A stretch of 64,000 nucleotides of DNA from Pontibacter sp. HSC-14F20 (GCF_019599265.1 NZ_JAHZTC010000012.1:62001-126000); one strand, 5' to 3'; shown: positions 45,590 through 55,162, numbered from the stretch's first letter. Numbers and translations: made by a program. The notes: generated by a model from the sequence alone, not told the origin.

Positions 45590-46039
45590 ATGAACACAAC
45601 GAACTTACCGGTTAAAGTCATTAACCAATCAAAGCATGCGCTCCCTTCTTACCAAACGGAGCACTCGGCAGGAATGGACCTGCGTGCCAACCTGGAAGCA
45701 CCCATTACGCTAAAGCCACTGCAGCGCGCCCTTATACCTACCGGTCTTTTCATTGAACTGCCCGAAGGACACGAGGCGCAGATCAGACCACGCAGCGGAC
45801 TGGCGTATAAACACGGCATTTCCATTGTGAACAGCCCCGGCACTATTGATGCCGACTATCGTGGTGAGATTAAGGTGCTGCTCGTTAACCTGTCGGACCA
45901 GGACTTTGTGGTAGAGGATGGCGAACGTGTCGCCCAAATGGTGGTAGCACGTTATGAGCGTGTGGGATGGGCGCAAGCGGAGGTGTTGACAGACACCGAG
46001 CGCGGCGCAGGCGGCTACGGAAGCACGGGCACTAAGTAA
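45590..46039 (+). CDS. dut: Deoxyuridine 5'-triphosphate nucleotidohydrolase
   Basis: Trimeric dUTPase that converts dUTP to dUMP and keeps uracil out of DNA. 149 residues. All five motifs: [35 protein letters not shown] (catalytic Asp, uracil recognition), [13 protein letters not shown] and the glycine-rich flap [11 protein letters not shown] at the C-terminus. 16 bases after the flippase gene. Confidence 0.97.
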   Translation: MNTTNLPVKVINQSKHALPSYQTEHSAGMDLRANLEAPITLKPLQRALIPTGLFIELPEGHEAQIRPRSGLAYKHGISIVNSPGTIDADYRGEIKVLLVNLSDQDFVVEDGERVAQMVVARYERVGWAQAEVLTDTERGAGGYGSTGTK

Positions 46040-46191
46040 CCGCAGCTTAACCATCAATACAAGGTATAGCCAGCCTTTTTCTTCTTTTTGGAAAGGGCTT
46101 AAACCAAACATTCAAAATACAGTATTAATCAAAACCAATAGTGGCCGGGCTCCTCGTCTGGCTACATTTTTCAATCCATAAACTAGCAGCT

Positions 46192-47199
46192 ATGAGGATT
46201 ATTGTACCTATGGCAGGTATGGGCAAGCGTATGCGCCCACACACACTTACTGTTCCTAAACCACTTATACCTATTGCAGGCAAGCCGATCGTGCAGCGCC
46301 TGGTAGAAGATATTGCCAAAGTATGCCACGAGCCGATCGAGGAAGTGGCTTTCATAATCGGTCACTTTGGTGAGGCCGTGGAGCGCGACCTGAAAGCAAT
46401 CGCCGAGTCAGTAGGCGCCAAGTGCAGCATTTTTTACCAGGAAGAAGCCCTGGGAACAGCACACGCCATCATGTGCGCGCAGGACTCGCTGGAAGGCAAG
46501 GTAGTCGTGGCTTTTGCCGACACCCTGTTCAAAGCCGACTTCCAGCTCGACACCAACGCCGACGGTACCATCTGGGTGCAGCGCGTAGAGGATCCGCGTC
46601 CTTACGGCGTGATCAAACTCAACAACAATAACGAGATCACCGACTTTGTAGAGAAGCCGCAGGAGTTTGTTTCGGACATGGCCATCATTGGCATCTACTT
46701 CTTTAAAGATGGTGCCTACCTGCGCAGCGAACTGCAGTACCTACTCGACAACGATATCAAAGACAAGGGCGAGTACCAGCTGACAAATGCGCTGGAGAAC
46801 ATGAAAAACAAAGGCACGAAATTTATTCCTGCCGTTATCTCCGAATGGCTCGATTGTGGCAATAAAAATGCAACTGTTTACACGAATCAACGCTATTTAG
46901 AGTATATCAAGGATGAGAAGGACCTGGTAGCCGCGTCGGCTGATATCCAGAACTCTGTCATCATTCCGCCCGTGTATATCGGAGAGAATGCCGTGATCCA
47001 CAATTCAGTTGTAGGTCCGCACGTTTCTATTGGAGACAACACCAGCGTACTGGAGTCTATTTTGAGCAATTCCATCGTTCAGAAGGAGTCGACCATCAAA
47101 AACGGGAACATAGCAAACTCAATGGTAGGTAATTTTGTTTCCTATGAAGGCCGCCAGTCAGACCTGAGCATTGGCGACTACAACACGCTCAAAGATTAG
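46192..47199 (+). CDS. Sugar-phosphate nucleotidyltransferase
   Basis: 335 residues from the ATG at 46192; a GTG further up extends the frame by 17 unlikely residues. N-terminal nucleotidyltransferase domain with the signature MRIIVPMAGMGKRMRPHTLTVPKPLIPIAGKP (nucleotide loop G-x-G-x-R and Lys in PKP), VVVAFADTLFKADF and a sugar-binding segment IGIYFFKDGAYL, then a left-handed beta-helix (about 250-330; IPPVYIGENAVIHNSVVGPHVSIGDNTS). Resembles glucose-1-phosphate thymidylyl/uridylyltransferases. It likely makes an activated sugar for envelope polysaccharide, in line with the flippase upstream. Confidence 0.88.
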   Translation: MRIIVPMAGMGKRMRPHTLTVPKPLIPIAGKPIVQRLVEDIAKVCHEPIEEVAFIIGHFGEAVERDLKAIAESVGAKCSIFYQEEALGTAHAIMCAQDSLEGKVVVAFADTLFKADFQLDTNADGTIWVQRVEDPRPYGVIKLNNNNEITDFVEKPQEFVSDMAIIGIYFFKDGAYLRSELQYLLDNDIKDKGEYQLTNALENMKNKGTKFIPAVISEWLDCGNKNATVYTNQRYLEYIKDEKDLVAASADIQNSVIIPPVYIGENAVIHNSVVGPHVSIGDNTSVLESILSNSIVQKESTIKNGNIANSMVGNFVSYEGRQSDLSIGDYNTLKD

Positions 47200-47211
47200 C
47201 ATACCCATTTT

Positions 47212-48984
47212 ATGACCCGATTCAGAAACATTGTGCTCGCTACTTGCTGCCTTGCACTGGTCGCGACCGGCGAAAGCCAGGCCCAGTCTAAGAAGAAAAA
47301 AAAGAAGGGCAAGGAGAAGAGCGAGACGGAGCAGGTAGCCATACCTGTGCCGCAGCCCGAACCCAGCGAGCAGGAAAAGCTGCTGAGCGAGGCATTGTTT
47401 CTGGAGGGCATGAAATATTTCATGCTGGAAGATTATAAGCAGGCACTTAGCCAGTTTCAGAAAGCCTATGCTGTTACGCCCAGTAACGCAGCGCTTAACT
47501 ACAAACTGGCCGAAACTTACATGCTGATGGAGAACCCCAAAGCGGGCCTAACATTTGCACAAGCCGCCATCGCCGGCGATAATCAGAACCCTTACTACTA
47601 CCTGCTGCTCGCGCAGTTGCATGCCGAACAAAAGCAGTATACCGAGGCTGCTCAGGCTTACAACGACCTGATGCGCAACATACCTGATCAGGAGCAATAT
47701 CTGTTCAGTTTGGCCGAGCTATACCTGGCACAGTCCAAGTACGACGATGCGCTGAAGACCTACGACCGGATCGAGAAAAAGTACGGAGCGCTGGAGCAGC
47801 TTTCCATGAACCGTCAGCAGATATACCTGCGCCAGAAAAATATTGGGAAAGCCCTTGCGGAAGGCGAAAAGCTAATTGCCTCCAACCCTACCGAGATTCG
47901 CTATCTGCTGGCCCAGGCCGAGTTGTACAATGCCAGTCAAAAGCCAGACATTGCCATTGAAACGCTCAACCGCGCCCTGCGCATCGAGCCAAACAACCCT
48001 TTTGCTCACCTGATGCTCTCGGACCTGCAACGTCAGAAGGGTAATTTACCGGAATCTGAAAAGCAGGTAAAAATCGCATTTGCCAGCACCGACCTCGATA
48101 TCGACACCAAAGTACGTATTCTGGTTGATTTTATCCGGCAGCTGCCTAACCCCGCTATAGAAGGTATAGCCTTGGAGTTGGCGGACCTCACTATAGCGTC
48201 CCATCCCGAGGAAGCCAAGGCCTACGCGGTAGCTGGCGACCTGCAAACCATTACCGGCAAAAAAGACAAGGCCCGTGTCAACTACATCAAAGCTGTAAAA
48301 CTGGACGACTCGCACTTCAAAATCTGGCAGCAGATCGTGCTGTTGGATGCTGAACTGGGGGAGTCCGGAGAATTGGTGAAGCACTCAGAGCAAGCACTGG
48401 AGTTATTCCCTAACCAAGCTGTTTTCTGGTTCTACAACGGCACCGGCCATTTGATTGAGAAGAATTTTGACCGGGCTGCTAAATCGCTGGAACATGGCAA
48501 ACGACTTTCGGCAAGTGAGCCAGAGCTGGTAGCACAGTTTAATGCGCAGCTTGGAGATGCCTACAACTCCATAAAAGAGTATAAAAAATCGGATGAGGCG
48601 TATGAGGCGGTGCTTTCACACGACCCAGACAACGAACACGTACTTAATAACTACAGTTACTTTTTGTCGCTGCGTGGCGAGCAACTGCCCAAAGCCAAAG
48701 CCATGGCTGGCCGACTGGTAGAGCAACATCCTGCCAACCCCACTTACCTGGATACCTATGCCTGGGTGCTGTACAAGATGGAAGATTACGAGGGCGCCCT
48801 AAAATATCTCGAGCAAGCTATCGCTGTTTCTGAAGACGCCACCATTGTGGAACATTACGGCGACGTGCTGTTTAAGATGGGCAAACGCGATGAAGCAGTC
48901 AGACAGTGGGAAAAGGCCAAGCTTAAAGGGGAGGCATCCGCTTTCCTGGACAGAAAGATAAAAGAAAAGAAACTCTATGAATAA
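47212..48984 (+). CDS. Exported TPR-repeat protein
   Basis: 590 residues. Signal peptide (IVLATCCLALVATGESQA-Q), a very basic stretch (SKKKKKKGKEK) and then tetratricopeptide repeats from about residue 55 to the end, each with the W/L-G-Y-A-F-A-P pattern, for example YKQALSQFQKAYAVTPSNAALNYKLAETYM and YEGALKYLEQAIAVSEDATI. A scaffold for protein assembly, probably periplasmic. Followed, with 8 bases of overlap, by a DUF4292 lipoprotein and then an EnvC-like protein, an arrangement I associate with cell-envelope biogenesis. Confidence 0.9.
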   Translation: MTRFRNIVLATCCLALVATGESQAQSKKKKKKGKEKSETEQVAIPVPQPEPSEQEKLLSEALFLEGMKYFMLEDYKQALSQFQKAYAVTPSNAALNYKLAETYMLMENPKAGLTFAQAAIAGDNQNPYYYLLLAQLHAEQKQYTEAAQAYNDLMRNIPDQEQYLFSLAELYLAQSKYDDALKTYDRIEKKYGALEQLSMNRQQIYLRQKNIGKALAEGEKLIASNPTEIRYLLAQAELYNASQKPDIAIETLNRALRIEPNNPFAHLMLSDLQRQKGNLPESEKQVKIAFASTDLDIDTKVRILVDFIRQLPNPAIEGIALELADLTIASHPEEAKAYAVAGDLQTITGKKDKARVNYIKAVKLDDSHFKIWQQIVLLDAELGESGELVKHSEQALELFPNQAVFWFYNGTGHLIEKNFDRAAKSLEHGKRLSASEPELVAQFNAQLGDAYNSIKEYKKSDEAYEAVLSHDPDNEHVLNNYSYFLSLRGEQLPKAKAMAGRLVEQHPANPTYLDTYAWVLYKMEDYEGALKYLEQAIAVSEDATIVEHYGDVLFKMGKRDEAVRQWEKAKLKGEASAFLDRKIKEKKLYE

Positions 48985-49720
48985 ACAGCTCCTGCTATGC
49001 CTGCTGGGCATACTCCTGTTTTCCGCTTGCAAAAAAGAAACGATCCCTTCTACTGCCACCGCTGCCACTGAAACTGTTGGCAACGTCACTGTCCAGAATC
49101 TTGAATTCACTTACCTGAATGCCCGCGGCCAGCTCAAATTCGATGACAAAGGCCAGAGCACTTCGTCGGGTTATGCCCTTCGCATGCAAAAAGACAGCGT
49201 GATCTGGGTGTCGGTACTGCCGGGCTTAGGTATAGAAGCTGCCCGTATTAAGCTCACGCCCGACTCCGTATACCTGATGAACCGTATCCAGCGGGAGTAT
49301 GTTGTTACTGATTATGCTTTTCTGAGCAAGCGCTTTAATGTAGCGCTCGACTTTCAGGTGGTGCAGGCCATTTTGCTTGGAAACTACCAGGCCAACGGCT
49401 CTGAAAAAGCCACCAACCAGGGACAGATGCAGCATGTGCAGCAACTGCGCCAAAACCTCCTCTTCGAGTATTTCATCAGCTCTGAAAATCTGAAACTGCA
49501 GCAGCTCAACGTGAAAGACCAGCTTTCCGGCAATAGCATTGTGGTGCAATATGAGAGTTTTCAGCCCTTGGGCGATGTCCCTTTTGCCTACAACATGCTG
49601 GCTCAGATTCTACAGTCGGGTCAGATATCTGACTTCAATCTAAGCCATACCAAGGTCACTGTTTCTGAGGATGTGCTGGAGTTTCCTTTCAGTGTTCCTT
49701 CTGGTTACAAGCGCCTTTAG
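48977..49720 (+). CDS. DUF4292 family lipoprotein
   Basis: 247 residues. Lipoprotein signal MNKQLLLCLLGILLFSAC. The mature part has a LolA/LolB-like half-barrel pattern: LEFTYLNARGQLKFDDKGQS, VIWVSVLPGLGIEAARIKLT, DSVYLMNRIQREYVVTDYAFLSKRF. The DUF4292 family is typical of Bacteroidota and might carry lipoproteins or lipids; that is inference from fold. It overlaps the TPR gene by 8 bases and precedes an EnvC-like gene by 83. Confidence 0.87.
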   Translation: MNKQLLLCLLGILLFSACKKETIPSTATAATETVGNVTVQNLEFTYLNARGQLKFDDKGQSTSSGYALRMQKDSVIWVSVLPGLGIEAARIKLTPDSVYLMNRIQREYVVTDYAFLSKRFNVALDFQVVQAILLGNYQANGSEKATNQGQMQHVQQLRQNLLFEYFISSENLKLQQLNVKDQLSGNSIVVQYESFQPLGDVPFAYNMLAQILQSGQISDFNLSHTKVTVSEDVLEFPFSVPSGYKRL

Positions 49721-49803
49721 TCGAATAAAATTTCCGGGCTTCTGGTTCGGGCCATTTAGTTTTACCATATTTGTAAGCTAAGTGTAGTATACCCCTATTT
49801 CTG

Positions 49804-51039
49804 ATGAAGGCCCTTTACAAATCAGCCTTTTTCCTGATCGTCCTGCTGTTGCCGTTGGTTACACAAGCCCAGAAACAAAAATCGAAGGCACAGCTTGAGA
49901 AAGAGAAAAAGGAAAATCTAAACCGTATTAAAGAAGCAAATCGCATTCTGCAGCAGACCAAGGTGCAGAAGGAAGCTTCTATTGGCCAGCTCAACGCCAT
50001 TCAGGAAAAAATTGCGGTACAGAAAGGCGTTATCAGCACCATCTCCCGGGAAATAAAGCTGCTCGAGTCGGGTATGAAAGAAACGGAAGGTATAGTAGGC
50101 GAACTGCAGGCCGACCTGGAAAGCCTGAAAGCCGAGTACGCCACCATGGTTTACGCCGCCTCCAAAACTGCCAACAGCTACAATAAACTCATGTTCGTGT
50201 TCGCTGCTGATTCCTTCAACCAAATGGTACGCCGACTACGTTACCTGCAGCAGTATTCTGAGGCCCGCAAGAAACAGGTAGAACAAATCAACAAGGTACA
50301 GGTAGCCCTGACCGGCCAGCTGCGCACCCTGGAATCACAGCGGGAAGAGAAACGTGGTCTGCTCGATAAGCAGATGCTGGAAAATAAAAATCTGGTAACG
50401 CTGCGCACCCAGCAGGATGGCATGATCCAAAAGCTCAGCAAGCAGGAGTCGCAACTTAAAAAAGAAGTGGCGCAACGCCAGCAAGCCGTCAGAAAGCTGG
50501 ATAACCTCATAGCCGACATTGTGAAAGAGGAAATAGCCCGCGCCGCCCGCGCTGCCCGCGAAGAAGGTCGTGCCACCAGCGGAAGCTCCAGCAAAATCAC
50601 CCTCACACCGGAAGCGGCACTTATCTCCTCATCTTTTGCGGGTAATCGCGGTCGCCTGGCCTGGCCCGTGGACCGTGGTTTTATTTCGCAGAAATTTGGC
50701 CGGCACAATCACCCGGTACTGAAAGGCGTAGTCATAGAAAACAGAGGAATTGATATTCAGACCGGTCAGGGAGAGCCTGCACGTGCTATTTTCGAAGGCA
50801 AAGTATTAACAGTAGCCAGTGTACCCGGCATGAACAATATTGTGATGGTGCAGCACGGTGAGTACTTTGTGGTTTATGCAAAACTGCGCACCGTGAGCGT
50901 AAAAGAAGGGCAGAATGTGAAGCAAAAAGACGTGATCGGCACGGTGTACACCGACTCAAACGGCACGACCGAATTGCAGTTCCAACTCTGGAAAAACAAT
51001 ACCAACCTGAACCCTGAAAGCTGGATCAGGCCAAAGTAG
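49804..51039 (+). CDS. EnvC-like murein hydrolase activator with degenerate LytM domain
   Basis: 411 residues. Signal peptide (ending TQA-Q), two long coiled-coil blocks (about 22-120 and 150-245, rich in Lys/Glu/Gln), and a C-terminal M23/LytM domain (about 285-410). The zinc and catalytic residues of active M23 enzymes are replaced: the usual H-x-G-x-D is NRGIDI, the HAH-type motif is YAKLRT, and the last HxH strand is ELQFQL. This matches EnvC/NlpD, which activate amidases during cell separation rather than cut peptidoglycan. The catalytic role is thus unlikely. Confidence 0.9.
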   Translation: MKALYKSAFFLIVLLLPLVTQAQKQKSKAQLEKEKKENLNRIKEANRILQQTKVQKEASIGQLNAIQEKIAVQKGVISTISREIKLLESGMKETEGIVGELQADLESLKAEYATMVYAASKTANSYNKLMFVFAADSFNQMVRRLRYLQQYSEARKKQVEQINKVQVALTGQLRTLESQREEKRGLLDKQMLENKNLVTLRTQQDGMIQKLSKQESQLKKEVAQRQQAVRKLDNLIADIVKEEIARAARAAREEGRATSGSSSKITLTPEAALISSSFAGNRGRLAWPVDRGFISQKFGRHNHPVLKGVVIENRGIDIQTGQGEPARAIFEGKVLTVASVPGMNNIVMVQHGEYFVVYAKLRTVSVKEGQNVKQKDVIGTVYTDSNGTTELQFQLWKNNTNLNPESWIRPK

Positions 51040-51060
51040 ACCTCCTGTTATACCTGACAT

Positions 51061-51107
51061 AAAAAAGCGCAGTGGACCATCTTATAAGATGCCCGCTGCG
51101 CTTTTTT
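51061..51107 (+). terminator. Terminator of the EnvC-like gene
   Basis: AAAAAAGCGCAG pairs with CTGCGCTTTTTT, with an inner CATCTTATAAGATG palindrome. Confidence 0.8.
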
Positions 51108-51150
51108 AGCTTTCGATTTCTTGTAAGCTAATTTTCTATACCCCCTATAA

Positions 51151-51177
51151 AGAAAAAACACCCTACAAAGCAGGGTG
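51151..51177 (-). terminator. Minus-strand terminator-like hairpin without an assigned gene
   Basis: CACCCT and AGGGTG with a 7-base loop; on the minus strand it is followed by TTTTTTCTTT. Plausible end of an unannotated leftward transcript. Confidence 0.55.
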
Positions 51178-51738
51178 CCTTTCCAAGCTATGAAAACAAA
51201 CTTAAAATTATATTTAGACACTCTCTCCTATTCGGGAGGGCTGTGTTAAATTTCTAGGATTAATTTACAACCTTTTAATCACACTTGCAAACAGAAGATT
51301 AAAAAAACTTAATATTTAATTTTCTTCTTAACTTGCGATTTTGCTTTCCGCCTCTGCCAGGCGTTTCTATGCGATTCTGTTGTACAAGGCATATTACAAG
51401 TAGCTTGCCAAAAATAATAAAAACACTAAACAGCTTATTATCAGCTATAAAAGCAAATCCACAAGCATTCATTTTTCCCTATATCGGAAACTTTATTTTC
51501 ATTTTGGGAAAAAGACCGATGTAAATCGGTTCGAAAAGATTCTGTTTGTAATAGAACCCTTAAATTTATTTGCCCCTCTATACGCCTCTTCCTATATGAA
51601 GTTGCAACTCACTTGCATCGTACCCTAATCACGACTGATGAACCACATGTTACCGTTCCCTATACCTGATTTCTCAAGGTTAATGACAGGTGACTAAACT
51701 AATGTTTCCAAATGTGGGTTTAATTAAAATATAAGCTT

Positions 51739-51746
51739 TATTTTTG
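51739..51746 (+). promoter_or_regulatory. Putative -7 box of the tatA operon
   Basis: TATTTTTG, 28 bases before the first tatA ATG. The -33 region is GGGTTT rather than TTTG. Confidence 0.5.
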
Positions 51747-51774
51747 CAGCAATTCATCTTAAAATTTTAAGAAC

Positions 51775-51984
51775 ATGGTACTTACCAACACACTAGCATT
51801 TATCCAGAACATTGGGGGCGGTTCGTTGATCCTGATCCTTGTGGTGATTCTGCTTCTTTTTGGAGCAAAGCGCATTCCAGAGCTTGCAAGAGGTCTGGGC
51901 CGTGGAATCCGTGAGTTCAAGGACGCCACCAACGAGATCAAAGACGATCTGGAAAAGTCGACAAAGGATACTCCTGTAAAGTAA
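51775..51984 (+). CDS. tatA: Sec-independent translocase TatA/E family protein, copy 1
   Basis: 69 residues. One N-terminal membrane helix (GGGSLILILVVILLLFGAKRIPEL) with the TatA hinge FGAKRIPEL, then an amphipathic helix (ARGLGRGIREFKDATNEIKDDL) and a charged tail. It forms the pore-like assembly that moves folded twin-arginine proteins across the inner membrane. TatC is not in this window. First gene of a probable tatA-tatA-gatA-transglycosylase operon. Confidence 0.93.
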   Translation: MVLTNTLAFIQNIGGGSLILILVVILLLFGAKRIPELARGLGRGIREFKDATNEIKDDLEKSTKDTPVK

Positions 51985-52002
51985 TTTCCGGCATAACGCT
52001 TT

Positions 52003-52215
52003 ATGATACCTAGTGCAATTCTCCTCTTCCTGGCAGACCTGGGAGGAGGAGAAATTCTTGTTGTACTAACCGCAGTACTCCTGCTTTTTGGCGCCGATAA
52101 ACTCCCAGGCATGGCACGTTCTGCCGGTCGCGGTCTCCGTAGCTTTAACGATGCCAAAAACGAAATCCAGAACGAGCTTGAACGCTCCATCAAGGACATA
52201 AAAAAGCCTGACTAG
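52003..52215 (+). CDS. Sec-independent translocase TatA/E family protein, copy 2
   Basis: 70 residues. Same layout as copy 1: membrane helix GGGEILVVLTAVLLLFGADKLPGM with acidic residue in the membrane segment (GGGE), amphipathic helix ARSAGRGLRSFNDAKNEI and a charged tail. The clear differences (Glu near the helix start, ADKLPGM for AKRIPEL) suggest a separate role, as TatA versus TatB or TatE. It stops 1 base before the TTG start of gatA, so the genes are tightly linked. Confidence 0.9.
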   Translation: MIPSAILLFLADLGGGEILVVLTAVLLLFGADKLPGMARSAGRGLRSFNDAKNEIQNELERSIKDIKKPD

Positions 52216-52216
52216 T

Positions 52217-53653
52217 TTGAAATCATACCACTCACTTCGTGACATTCGCAGCGATATTGCCAACGGGCAACTTTCGTGCAGACAGCTGGTAGAGCACTAC
52301 CTTCATAATATAAAGCAGAAGCCTGAGCTAAACGCTTTCCTGGAGATATTCGAGGAAGAAGCATTTGCCCAGGCCGACGCTGTAGACAAGAAACTCGCCT
52401 CAGGCCATGCCGGCAAACTGGCAGGTATGGTAATCGGCCTTAAAGATGTACTGGCGTACGAAGGCCATAGCCTGCAGGCATCCAGCCAGATTCTGGACGG
52501 TTTTAAGTCGCTTTATACCGCTACGGCAGTACAGCGCCTGCTTGCTGAAGATGCTATTATCATTGGTCGCCAGAACTGTGACGAGTTTGCGATGGGAGCT
52601 TCTAACGAAAACTCTTCCTTTGGTCCCGTGCTCAACGCAGACGATACGACCCGCGTACCGGGTGGTTCGTCCGGAGGATCTGCCGTAGCCGTACAGGCTG
52701 ACCTGTGCCTGGCTTCGATTGGTTCCGACACAGGTGGCTCTGTTCGCCAGCCAGCTTCTTTCTGCGGTGTGGTGGGTCTTAAGCCTACTTATTCGCGTAT
52801 TTCCCGCTACGGCCTGATCGCCTATGCTTCTTCTTTCGACCAGATCGGTATCATTTCGAAGAGCGTAGAAGACGCAGCCCTACTGCTGGAAGTAATGGCT
52901 GGTAGTGACGAGTATGACAGCACTGTAAGTCACCGCCCGGTTCCGGCTTATAGCCAGATGCTGCAGACAGACAAGAAATACAAAATTGGCTATATCCGCG
53001 ACTGCTTCGAAAGTGAGGGTCTGGACGCCGAGGTGAAAGAAAGCATCCTAGGCGTGAAAGACATGTTACAGGAGGCAGGCCACCAGGTAGAAGCCGTGGA
53101 GTTCCCATACCTGGATTACATGGTGCCGACTTATTATATTCTCACGACTGCCGAAGCCAGTTCTAACCTGGGTCGTTTTGACGGCGTGAAGTACGGCTAC
53201 CGCAGCGAGAACGCAACCGACCTTACCTCCCTTTACAAAAAAACGCGTGCCGAGGGCTTCGGTCCGGAGGTGCAGCGCCGCATTATGCTGGGCACTTTTG
53301 TGCTGAGCGCCGACTACTATGACGCCTACTATACCAAGGCCCAGCGCGTACGCCGTCTCATAAAAGATAAGACGGATGAGTTGCTGCAACATTATGATTT
53401 TCTTATATTGCCTACTGCTCCTACTACGGCCTTCAGGCTAGAGGAGAATACGGCGAATCCGTTGGCTATGTACTTGGCTGACATCTTTACGGTTCAGGCC
53501 TCGCTTGCTGGTGTTCCTGCCATCTCTATTCCGGCAGGTCGCGATGCGAATGGCCTTTCCATCGGGTTGCAGTTAATGACCCGCTCATTTGAGGAGCCGC
53601 AACTGCTGGCTTTCTCGAATTACATACTGGACAAGCTAACCGTTGAAGCATAA
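52217..53653 (+). CDS. gatA: Amidotransferase GatA subunit, amidase family
   Basis: Glutaminase subunit of the GatCAB Asp-tRNA(Asn)/Glu-tRNA(Gln) amidotransferase. 478 residues. The Ser-cisSer-Lys triad is complete: K76 (VIGLKDVL), S152 in PGGSSGGSAVAVQ and nucleophile S175 in SDTGGSVRQPASF. The next segment GVVGLKPTYSRISRYGLIAYASSFDQIG is the GatA type. Starts with TTG 1 base after the second tatA stop; MKSYHSLRDI matches the family start. gatB and gatC are not here. Other amidase family members are less likely. Confidence 0.93.
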   Translation: MKSYHSLRDIRSDIANGQLSCRQLVEHYLHNIKQKPELNAFLEIFEEEAFAQADAVDKKLASGHAGKLAGMVIGLKDVLAYEGHSLQASSQILDGFKSLYTATAVQRLLAEDAIIIGRQNCDEFAMGASNENSSFGPVLNADDTTRVPGGSSGGSAVAVQADLCLASIGSDTGGSVRQPASFCGVVGLKPTYSRISRYGLIAYASSFDQIGIISKSVEDAALLLEVMAGSDEYDSTVSHRPVPAYSQMLQTDKKYKIGYIRDCFESEGLDAEVKESILGVKDMLQEAGHQVEAVEFPYLDYMVPTYYILTTAEASSNLGRFDGVKYGYRSENATDLTSLYKKTRAEGFGPEVQRRIMLGTFVLSADYYDAYYTKAQRVRRLIKDKTDELLQHYDFLILPTAPTTAFRLEENTANPLAMYLADIFTVQASLAGVPAISIPAGRDANGLSIGLQLMTRSFEEPQLLAFSNYILDKLTVEA

Positions 53654-53659
53654 ATTATA

Positions 53660-55162
53660 ATGACGCAGTTTAGACTCTTTACAGTACTTGCAGCACTGGT
53701 TGGAAGTATGTGGGCGATCCATGCCCAGGCTTTTGGCTATACGATCAGGTTCGAAAGACTCATAGAAGAGGATTCCTTAAAAAAACCACAGGCAGATACT
53801 ACCTTCCTTTCAGATGAGGAACTGGCGCTGCTCGTGGAGTATATCCCCTATGAGCCCGACGAAGTGATTCAAGACAGGCTGAGCTGTATTGAGGCTGACA
53901 TCCCTTTGGTATTCAATAAATTTGTGCGCAATCACATCGATTACTTTACTGTCCGTAACAGAAAATATACGCGCACCATGATCTCCCGTGAAAATGTGTA
54001 TTTCCCGATCTACGAGAAGTACCTGAAGAAGTACAACATGCCGCAGGACATCAAGTACCTTTCCATTGTAGAGTCTGGCCTGAACCCGAAAGCGGCTTCA
54101 TGGGCGGGTGCAGTTGGTCCCTGGCAGTTCATCAAATCCACGGGCAAAGAATACGGCCTGAACCAGGACCAGCACATCGATGAGCGCATGGATATCGAGA
54201 AATCCACGGATGCGGCTATGCGCTTTCTGAGCAGGCTATACCGCACGTATGGCGACTGGGAACTAGCCATGGCTGCCTACAACTGCGGTCAGGGCAACGT
54301 GAACAAAGCAATCAGGCGAGCAGGTGGCGGTAAAAAGACCTTTTGGGAAATTTACCCATACCTGCCCAGAGAAACCCGCAACTATATACCTTCTATGACG
54401 GCGGTGATCTATGCGATGAAGTATGCGCCGGAGCATAATATTTTCTCTGACTCTATTCTGTATGCAGCCGACTATACTCACCTGGATGTGAACCAGGCGC
54501 TGGATCTCGAAAAGCTGGCGGCTGAACTACACATAGACACGCTGGCTTTGCTGGCTCTGAACCCGGAGATCAAACAAGCAAAACTGCCAGCTACGACCCG
54601 CAATTACAAATTGCGCGTTCCGGCGCAGGCTGCATACCTGCTGGCTGCCGAACAGAGCTGCATTTTGCTCGCCGCTGCCCCTACGCCTCCTCCGGCCAAA
54701 AAGATTACTCCAGCAGAAGCACCGGTTATGCTGGCCTCTGCCACCACGCAGGAAGCGACCAAAGACAGCCTGGTACAAGCCACCTACATTGTACGCCGCG
54801 GCGATAACCTGTTTACAATTGCCCGCAGGCATGGCGTTACGATAGAAGACCTGAAGGAGTGGAATAAACTAGAAGGCTCCTCGATCAGAGTGCAGGACAA
54901 GCTACTGGTGTGGAAACCTGCTCCGGAAGTAAACACAGCCAAACTGGCTATGGCCACAGAGAAGCCAAAAGCCAATACAACACAAAAGCAGTCATCGGCC
55001 AAGAGCCAGGCCCAGGATCGTTTCATTTATCATGTACAGCCAGGCGACACACTCTGGACTATTTCCCAGCGACATGAAGGGGTGACAGTCGAAAAGATCA
55101 AGAAGCTGAACAAGCTCAAAAACAGCGCTATAAAACCGGGCCAGCAACTGATTCTGAGCTAG
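53660..55162 (+). CDS. LysM-containing lytic transglycosylase, MltD-like
   Basis: 500 residues. Signal peptide (HAQA-F). SLT domain (about 115-270) with catalytic E138 in YLSIVESGLNPKAAS, WAGAVGPWQFI and the late AAYNCGQGNVNKAI. Then a proline/alanine-rich linker and two LysM domains (about 375-425, YIVRRGDNLFTIARRHGVT; about 450-500, YHVQPGDTLWTISQRHEGV) that bind peptidoglycan. It cleaves glycan strands to anhydro-muropeptides in the periplasm. It begins 6 bases after gatA, forming the end of the tatA operon. Confidence 0.94.
   Translation: MTQFRLFTVLAALVGSMWAIHAQAFGYTIRFERLIEEDSLKKPQADTTFLSDEELALLVEYIPYEPDEVIQDRLSCIEADIPLVFNKFVRNHIDYFTVRNRKYTRTMISRENVYFPIYEKYLKKYNMPQDIKYLSIVESGLNPKAASWAGAVGPWQFIKSTGKEYGLNQDQHIDERMDIEKSTDAAMRFLSRLYRTYGDWELAMAAYNCGQGNVNKAIRRAGGGKKTFWEIYPYLPRETRNYIPSMTAVIYAMKYAPEHNIFSDSILYAADYTHLDVNQALDLEKLAAELHIDTLALLALNPEIKQAKLPATTRNYKLRVPAQAAYLLAAEQSCILLAAAPTPPPAKKITPAEAPVMLASATTQEATKDSLVQATYIVRRGDNLFTIARRHGVTIEDLKEWNKLEGSSIRVQDKLLVWKPAPEVNTAKLAMATEKPKANTTQKQSSAKSQAQDRFIYHVQPGDTLWTISQRHEGVTVEKIKKLNKLKNSAIKPGQQLILS

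Larger units (their letters stand above)
51040..51774. other. 735-base gap before tatA
   Basis: No convincing large gene. From left: the EnvC terminator (51061-51107), a minus-strand terminator-like hairpin (51151-51177), a 19-codon frame at 51190-51249 (MKTNLKLYLDTLSYSGGLC), a strongly A+T rich stretch (51250-51530), then a non-coding part with a TATACCTG (about 51661) and the tatA promoter. The minus-strand hairpin suggests a short transcript running leftwards, perhaps a small RNA. Confidence 0.45.

Noticed and set aside
51333..51524. 63-codon plus-strand frame in the gap before tatA
   Set aside because: A+T rich, no ribosome binding site, mixed composition without domain features.
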